DNA of 64,000 nucleotides from Crossaster papposus. Its lineage: Eukaryota; Echinodermata; Asteroidea; Velatida; Solasteridae. The stretch's first letter is position 1. Each line of letters begins with the position of its first letter. The DNA is taken from positions 248,001 through 312,000 of the forward strand of contig JBAIAA010000596.1 in assembly GCA_037893245.1 (NCBI GenBank), written 5' to 3'. The notes beneath the pieces were generated by a model. It was not told where the DNA came from, ran no database searches, and was given only the letters and a program-made list of their open reading frames with translations. Below, piece after piece: positions 44,001-53,000 of this stretch. The position numbers were made by a program, and so were the translations under genes.

Positions 44001-47000
44001 TTTTTGCGGTCTTTCTATCTGAAGTCAAGTGACTTCTGAAGAAAAAAATATATTTCAGTTGAATTCATGAGACTTATGCAATCGGATAATTCTGTACATG
44101 CTGTAAAAATAATCCGCTCCCCAAATAACATGTTGACAAAAATGCATGCCTTAAGTTTGCACTATCAACATGAAGACACAAAGCAGTAACAATAGTCCTT
44201 AAAATGTGAGTACCTCATAAAGAGTGCGTATCCATACACCATCTGCATAATAATATAAACAGTCAGTGCCAGCTACATTGTATTGTCAGAGTGTCTCTTC
44301 CATTTTTGCTGTTATTTTTCGTTTTTTTAGTAACTCCACCTTCTCAAGCTGTCATTTAAAATATAAGTCCACCCCGAGTCCACCCCGAGCTCACCCCGAG
44401 CCCACCCCGAGCCCACCCCGAGTCCACCCCGAGTCCACCCCGAGTCCACCCCGAGTCCACCCCGAGTCCACCCCGAGTCCACCCCGAGTCCACCCCGAGT
44501 CCACCCCGAGTCCACCCCGAGTCCACCCCGAGTCCACCCCGAGTCCACCCCGAGTCCACCCCGAGTCCACCCCGAGTCCTCCCCGAGTCCGCCCCGAGTC
44601 CGCCCCGAGTCCGCCCCGAGTCCGCCCCGAGTCCGCCCCGAGTCCTCCCCGAGTCCTCCCCGAGTCCTCCCCGAGTCCTCCCCGAGTCCGCCCCGAGTCC
44701 GCCCCGAGTCCGCCCCGAGTCCAGCCCGAGTCCAGCCCGAGTCCAGCCCGAGTCCAGCCCGAGTCCAGCCCGAGTCCGCCCCGAGTCCGCCCCGAGTCCA
44801 GCCCGAGTCCAGCCCGAGTCCACCCCGAGTCCAGCCCGAGTCCAGCCCGAGTCCAGCCCGAGTCCAGCCCGAGTCCAGCCCGAGTCCAGCCCGAGTCCAG
44901 CCCGAGTCCACTCCGAGTCCACCACAAGTCAGAAATGAACAGTGACAAAAGCATTCCTCTGTTACTGTTTATCCTGTTACTTGTGACTGGACTTGTGATA
45001 TACTTTTGGCCAGACTTGCCAGGAATTTGACAGCATCAACTATAGTAAAGGTCATCAAAGTCAGAGTCTAGTCAAGAATTACATCACAAAGGGACCATAA
45101 CCCACAAATTCTAATCTCCTCCAAGGCCAGATTTACGGGGATTCTACTGGATTTGCTGCTACCATAGAGCTATATTAAATTATTAGAGCGCAAACTCTTC
45201 ATTCTTACGCTCGGAGAAACTTTGAATTCATTCTGCGGGCAGACATTTTGAATTCATGTCGTAATATCCAACCTCGTTACCATAGCTACGATCCTGCTGT
45301 GCCATGTTTTCCCACCATGCCTTGCGCGATGTAAAGGAACGCGCACGCGCCCATGGAGTCGAGGCTGCGTATATAATATCCGACTCTAAAAATGTGGACT
45401 CATTGGTAGTATTGCGCATGCGTACGAAATGGGTTTCCACCGGTCTTGTGACTTGCGTGTACCATATGGGTGTACATGTACATTTATTGTAATTAAGTGT
45501 GCAGGCGCGCTGCAGCTAGCTAGCCGTGTACCGAGTGCTTGAGGCCGGCGGGCTTGGGACGCGTACGCTAACTGCATGCTGTTTGCATTGAACGGCAGCG
45601 CCTGCGCGCAGAAAGCATTATTATAGCTGCTGCAAAAATGCCAATACAAAAAAACTAAAAGGCGCATTAATATTGCAAGTCCGGGAGGATATCTATGTGC
45701 CCGTAAGGTCGGGAGTTTTAGTTGATTTTCCGGGAGCCTCCCGGCGAAATCGGGAGGGTTGGCATCTCTGCATTGCATTCGTCTTACCTCGTCTGTAGAG
45801 TACAGAATGTCCAGTTTGTCGAGGGCCAGTTTCTGGACTCTGGCCAGGTCGTAGAAATTGGAATCGGTGAACTTCACACCTCTAAGCGTCGGGACAGGTG
45901 TTGTCTTCAGTCCTTCCCAGATAGATTCCAATGAAACTAAGCAAAGCCAAGACAAACAAAATACCTAAGCCGATGTTTCTAAGTTTTGATTTAAGCTGAC
46001 AACAAGTTTTTACCTCAGTGATATGTGTGACCTGCCCTATAAAAAGTTGTATTAAGTCGCGCTGTTCATTATCATATAATGGCCTACTCAACGTTTGGAG
46101 GGGAAACATTTCATCAAAATGGGATTTACTTTTTTGCCATGAATTACATCTTTAACACCAACTTTTTTATAGCCTTGCTTGGGGAAAATTTGCATATATA
46201 CCGCAACCATTAACCCTAACTTCCTAGCATGTGTGCAAAAACATACTGATTTGGGAGGATTAGGGTCAATAGTTTACAATGCATGCTATATCTCAAGTTT
46301 CAAGTCTTCTCTAGATGCAACAGGTTACTTGTTAATTAGGAACCCTACTTACAACTGAGTCCAGTAAATCCTGGGTTGTGGTAGTAATACAGAGGTAACA
46401 ATGGGGCAGCGGAACTGACTTCTCTCAGATACTGAAGAAGAAGATCTGGGAAAAGGCAAAATATCGATAATCAGTAATATAATAACTTGCAGCTGGTGTG
46501 CTGAATTGCGAAGGACGCCGCTACGGCAACCGGCCACATCGACTCATATATGACTACGGAGCACAGCCTGAGATCGAAAGTGTTTGATTTTTCAGGAGGG
46601 GGGAAAACCGGATGACCTGGAAAAAACCCTCGTGGCACAGGAGAGAACCAACGCACAACTCTACTCACATATGGTCCGGGCCGGGAATCGAACCCGGGCC
46701 ACATTGGTGAGAGGCAAGCGCTTTACACACAAGCCACCCTTGCCACCCTATACACTATAGAGTATACTACCGGTATAACAACTAAATTGTTCCCAGCGTT
46801 TGGCCATTTCTCAACTGAAACGACAAGTTTAATAGAAGCAGATCGTTGGAAAGAGGTTTCATTTTCGCTGGTACTGGTACTATGCGAACCACTAATATGC
46901 ACGCATTAACTCTAACCCTGCCAGACCCAGCACAGTGCAGCTGTGGTGACTGCTTGACCTTGCTGCACTCTGCACACAAGTCAATGTGACCACAGATGCA

Positions 47001-50000
47001 CTGTGCTGGATCCCGCAGGTTTTTTTTAGCCAAAATACCCTGGAGGGTTAGGGTTAAAGGGAACAGTTAAAAAGCAAACAAGTTTGGAAGACCTTCCGTT
47101 GCCGCCATTACCTGATTTTTGTTTGTTTTATCTGCCCTTCAGTTTTTATGTTCCAACTCAGTTAGTTAATTATGTCAAATGACAAAAGGTCGCCTACAAA
47201 AAAGAGTTTTTTTGGTCGATCCAAGAAAAAGGTCTAAATTTTGAGCGTGGCAGCGTGAACACGAAAAAAATTATCGACCAATGTTTGAATGCTTCGAGAG
47301 TACATACATGTATGTTAATGTTAACCAGGTCGCGCCGGATGACGTATATAAACGCAAAGTTTCCCCCAAATTCAAAACGGATGACGCATAAACACAACCA
47401 AGTTCAAGTTCGGAAATGTCTGTCAGCAGCGAGGAAGGCCGGAAATGCGTGGGTGTGCTTCCCAGCAATATCGGCCGGAACACGCTTCGGATCCAGTTTC
47501 GTTAAAAATAATCCTGCCCCTGGGCTCGGTGATGTTATAATAATCCCAGCGCGAACTGGTTAACATGGTTACGTTAGTACCAAAACAAACTTTCTTTTTT
47601 TAATACCATTTATGTTGTGCCTCTTAACCAGTTTGCGTCAGGATTATTTTAACATTACCGAGCTGAGGCGCGGGATTATTTTTAACGAAACTCGATCCGA
47701 AGCGTGTTCAGGTCGATAGTGCTGGGAAGCACACCCACGCATTTCCGGCCTTGCTCGCTGCTGACCAACATTTCCGGCCTTGCTCGTGGCGTGTTTATGC
47801 ATCATCCGTTTTGAATCTGGGGAAAACTTTGCATTTATATACGTCATCCGACGCGAACTGGTTAAAGGTAGGATACACCATTGGTAATTGCTTAAACTGT
47901 CATGAATGGGTGGATTTAGGGTGTTGCATTTATATGGTAAATATCGTTTTATAACTGACCTGTCCGATGTTTTACAATAATGAATGCTGACAAAAGCAAG
48001 AAAAACGGCAGTTGTTCTTATGTTGTTCTTGTTTTTTCGCGCTCACCGTCCAGCAGTCGTAACATTTTTTGTAACAATTACAGGATATCTAGCTTCGCCG
48101 GATGCCTACAATCATTATTTACTTTCAAATAAGTAAGCTATTTCTAAATAATTCTGTAGTAACATTTTTCGATATCTGCCAATGGTGTACACTGCCTTTA
48201 ATCCATATTCTCGTTTCTGAGAGTAAGTTTTCTATGTTCTACATTCCCTTATTGGAGGTGAAAGTGTATTTATTTCATTTCTTGCAACATCACTCTTTAG
48301 TTTCTCCAGTTTAATTTCCCTGCGGTCTAATACTATTCTACTACCATGAACATCAATCTCCAAATAAAGAACAAGGAGGTTTCGGTGTTTTCCCACGGGG
48401 GGGAAGGTAAGTGGCATACCCATGTCTGCTTTTATGCCTTTCTCTATGATTCAATACAGAGTACAAATCAAATTGTTCACTTTGGCAACTGGAATTTACA
48501 AAAGGAGCGAACTGGTTAATAATCAACTATCAAGAGGTCGGCAATTTGGCTGCAAGAATTCCAGGTCAGTCAGGTTATCATAAACACACCACTTTTTGTT
48601 TGGCATTATTATCCTGAAATACTTCAAATATAATAAACAAGTGAAGCAAACACTCGGCAATGTTTGCAATGTTTGCAAAGTTTGCATTTCAACATAATTT
48701 GTGACCCGCTCTATCGTAAACAGGAATGAGTCACTGAGGCCGTTTTACGTAATCAGCCGTTGAAGTAAACCCATGGGTGAAAATCGTGACCAAGTCGAAT
48801 TTCTGAACATTTTATTTTTAGGAAGTGCAGTTATCACAGATTATTGTCATAAATGTCTTGTATGTAAAAAAAATCAATAAAGATGAAAATAAAGAGGATT
48901 TGTGTGCGCTGTCCGTATGACTTTGGTCAATTTTGTTTATTTCAAAGCTGTTTTTCTCAGAATGTGGATTTGGCAAATAAATAAATAAATATATCTTCAT
49001 CAGACCATATCTCGATAACCAAAACAGATACACACTTATGATGGGTATCATTAAAAAGCTTTTGAAATTCCCTTTCTCACCATGTGCATATCTCAAAAGT
49101 CATTTCGAGACTTATTCCTGATTTCGATGGAGCGGGTCACATTTGAGGACAGGATTAGGATGTTAGACACAATGCAACATTTCTGTTGTAGGACAAAGTC
49201 AGATTATTTTACAACTCACCAACAGACTGTGGCTTGAAATAAGTTGGTGTCACGACGCATATTGCATCAGCTTCCACAGTGGCAGCATGAGATGCCTAAA
49301 GAAAGGATAGTCCAAATAAAACAATTTATTCAATCTGTATCTCATCCTGAGCCACGCAGAGTTTAACAGGCTCTTGAATTGTCGCCCTCAAACCCTGCGG
49401 ACATTCGCAGCAATCATTAAACAAGTTGGCCAATACATGACATGAACGTCCACCCCTGGTAAAATGACAATTTCTACCACCTATACTTAATTTTATTGGC
49501 GTTTACAAAGCTTTTCAGTCTTTGATGTTTCTTATTCTGTATAATATATAATAGCAAAGCCTTATTTCACGTTATGTACGTTAATTCGTACAATTTTTCC
49601 AATTAATTTTAATTTGTACGTGGGAGGATGAACATTTGTGAGAACACCTCAGATGTCCAACCGAATGGACCAATAGAAATGTGCGTTGCGGAAGAAGTTG
49701 GTTCGCATGCCTTGGGCTGTTTTACGAACCCCAGCCTTGTCTTCGTCTCAGGCTTCATTCATACAGTTTAGCAATAGGCTGTAGCCGGAGACGGAGCCAC
49801 GCCAAAGCCAGGGGTTTGGAAAACGGCCTTGGTCTGTTTGTAACGGAGGCTCTGATTGGGCGCATAAAATCTTTGCGCTAATAACCACGGATCTTGCCGA
49901 ATGTCCGCAGGGGTTTGAGCGCTATTACCTGTAGTAAAAAGCTCGTAAAAGCGCTGTGTGACTCATGTTGGATGTCTGTATCTGGGCATAATGGCAACTT

Positions 50001-53000
50001 GCTATAAAACGAATAATAAAAACTTGACTGCTTACCAGATTCTGTGTATCTCTGAGAGAATCACCTCCAATGTGTACCATGATAACATCAAATCTAAAAC
50101 AAAAAAAACAAAACAAAAACCTGATGAATACCTAAAAACAGGCTAAAATTCACTCAGCATTGTTCTCCACAACAGGTTTTAGCGGGGCGCCCTGCCAAAA
50201 ATTGTATTTCGCCCTGTTAAAAACCCTCATTATCCTTCGGCTTGGTCCATTACCAGTGGTCATTTCCCAACCCGGTCATTATCACGTAGTAATGACCGGG
50301 TCCTCGCACTGCTATTCCCTAAATATCAGACACTTATGGCGTGCCGAGCAAATAAAGTTGCTAAGCATAAAAACTGCTGGATTTCTTTTGAACATTTTAA
50401 TTTAATTAGAATGTTTTGCTTCAAATCAAGTTAGCAGTATCTCTACCACTAGTGTTTGCTGCAGTTCCAGAAAAAAGGTCTGCTGTTGTTTTTTTTCTCC
50501 TAAAGTTTTGTTAACCATGGTTTGACAGCACAAATATGTGACCCGCTCTATCGTAATCAGGAATAAGTCGCTGAGGCCGTTTTACGCAATTGGCCGTTGA
50601 AGTGAACGCATGGGTAAAAATCGTGACCAAGTCGATTTTTTGAACATTGTATTTTTAGGAAGTATAGTTATCACAGATTATTGTCATTAATGTATTGTAT
50701 GTAAAAACGATTAATAAAGATGAAAATCAAGAGGATTTGCGTGCGCTGTCTGTATGATTTTGGTCAATTTTGTTTATTTCAAAGCTGTTTTTCTCGGAAT
50801 GTGGATTCGGCAAATAAATATACAACTGTCATCTTCATCAGACCATAACTCGTTATCCTAAACAGATACACACGTGTGATGGGTATCATTAGAAAGCTTA
50901 TAAAATTTCCTTTCTCACCGTGTGCATAGCTTAAAAAGTCTTTTTGCGACTTATTCCTGATTTTGATGGAGCGGGTCACATATGCACAGTAACCTTATCC
51001 ATGTGTTCCTATGGGAAACACAATTCTGCCCACAGCTTCATTGTACAAACTCGTACACAAAAAGACAACTGCTAAACAACTGACCCTGCATATATTTCTT
51101 GGAGGGTTAAGCTTGAAGTCTGCAGTCAATATTTACCTCTTGTTACACACTTGCAGCCATTTCTCCGCAATCTGCTTTCGTTCGTCGACTGTCAGTGATG
51201 CCCCTTCACCCGTTGTTCCACATGCTGTATAATATCAGTCATACATGGTGTTAATTGGAGGATTTTGCAGGATTGAGGGTGGTTCCTAGCCAAAAGGGCC
51301 TAGTAGGTTAGTTAGGGTCATAAAGGGATTGTATACCAGTTGTTAGTTGTGCATTTTTATCGTTTGATGCTACAAAATTTCTCAAAAATCGGTAAAAGAA
51401 AACCACAAGAGAAACTGATTTGTGAGTGAACCCCACAATGTCGCTTTCCAGGTAAAATCGGACGTGTTCCCTGGCCACATGAAATTATAGTGTTTATGAC
51501 TTCTGACTAGCGCCCTCAAACAAAGATACTGACAATTTGTGACCTGCTCTGTGAAAATGAGTCAGATGTCGAAAATTTGACAAACAGAGTTATGTATACC
51601 ATTAGAAAGAGTGCACTGTCCTCTTTAATTTGATATACCGGTACATGTATGTGGGAGGTCTGTAGCATGTTGCATTCTTGTACACCAATTTTAATTTTGA
51701 CGATTTAAAAATCATGAGAATTCATGCATTAAACAAAATTATTTCGCTTTAGGGGATGTATGCCATAGAATACAAAACCGGTTAATTCAGCATGTTTTAA
51801 TGTAGAAATTAAAAAATATTGATCCTAATCAAGGTGAAAATCATGAAATAGGAATATCGAATTTTCGTACGAAAACCCCCCTCTCCGCGTTTAACCACCC
51901 AAATCTCGTAAGCGCACTGTGCAACATCTGACTCATCTTCACATTTAGGAGACCACCAACATAGGGCAAGATAGCTCAGTTGGTAGAGCGCTAGTCTGGT
52001 ATTCCGAAGGATCGCAGGTTTAAGTCCCGCATTGCTAATTTCTTTGTTCACTTTGAAATTTGTGCAAATTTACTAAGTCAGTTTCCCTTGTGGTTTATTA
52101 GTGTCATCAAAACAAATATATGGCAGTTGAGTAAAGTTTGTAATCATCTCGCAAATTTAAAGTTTTCCACTTACGGAATATATTACGTATCCCATCAGCC
52201 ACCAATTGATCTGCGTACTGATCAATCACTTCTAAATTGATATCGCTGAAGAGAAGAAAATAACAAAATGAGACAATGTTTTATAATACGACAGACAGAC
52301 AGACAAACAGGCTGCGACCTCCAGTGCGGAAAAACCTGAAAAATACAAAATTCAGATAGAACAACTTTACGGCAAAAGCCGTGGTTCCAATAGACTAGTT
52401 TTGGGCGAACCACAACTTTTCTGCAGAAGGACAAAATCAAATCCAATGGGAACGCGCGGTAGACTAACGTTCTTGTCAACGTACCACGGCGGTGATGTAC
52501 CGTAAATCTACCAGGCCGAAAGTGCCAAGTGGTCGAGGAAATTTCCGCTGAGCTGCGGTAAGTTATCAGGGATGCTGAAAGTTCAATAGGAACAGCCTCG
52601 CCCTGTAGAAGTACCGCGACCACGTGTAAACTGCTTTGTCTCCAAGTCCAATGTGACTGTGCACAGCCCAAACAATTCTGCCAGTCTTGCCCGTTACGTC
52701 GCGGTATAAAAGTCCAAGTGGGAACGCACGGTAGAATTACACGAAGAAATGTCGCGTTAAGTTACCACGAGAATGCAGAAGAAAAAAAATTCAATGGAAA
52801 CATGACTAAAGTTACTAAAAGAAACAAAATATTGATGATTTCGGTGGCTTCTTAAGCATGTTGAGAAAAATATAACGCAACAAAATATAACGGAATACCA
52901 CATGTAGAATATAACTAACATCGATAATATAGATATGGTTACAAAGATACTGGTTTCCACTTTAAAATGAGACAACAAACGTCAACATCTAACAATGTAA

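Noticed and set aside
44214..44242. A 29-bp exon-like piece (TATGCAG|ATGGTG...ATGAG|GTACTC, minus strand) between NPL exons 7 and 8
   Set aside because: Its length would break the frame, while direct joining of exons 7 and 8 gives the family motif DEQLPMAFSMG in phase.
44266..45030. A 254-codon sense frame and 187-194-codon antisense frames, PPRVHPEST-type repeats
   Set aside because: A 12-bp period keeps all frames open; no start context, no introns and no sequence outside the repeat support a gene.
51963..52039. A functional tRNA gene
   Set aside because: The acceptor stem is not fully complementary and the B box is degenerate; a SINE head or pseudogene is more likely.
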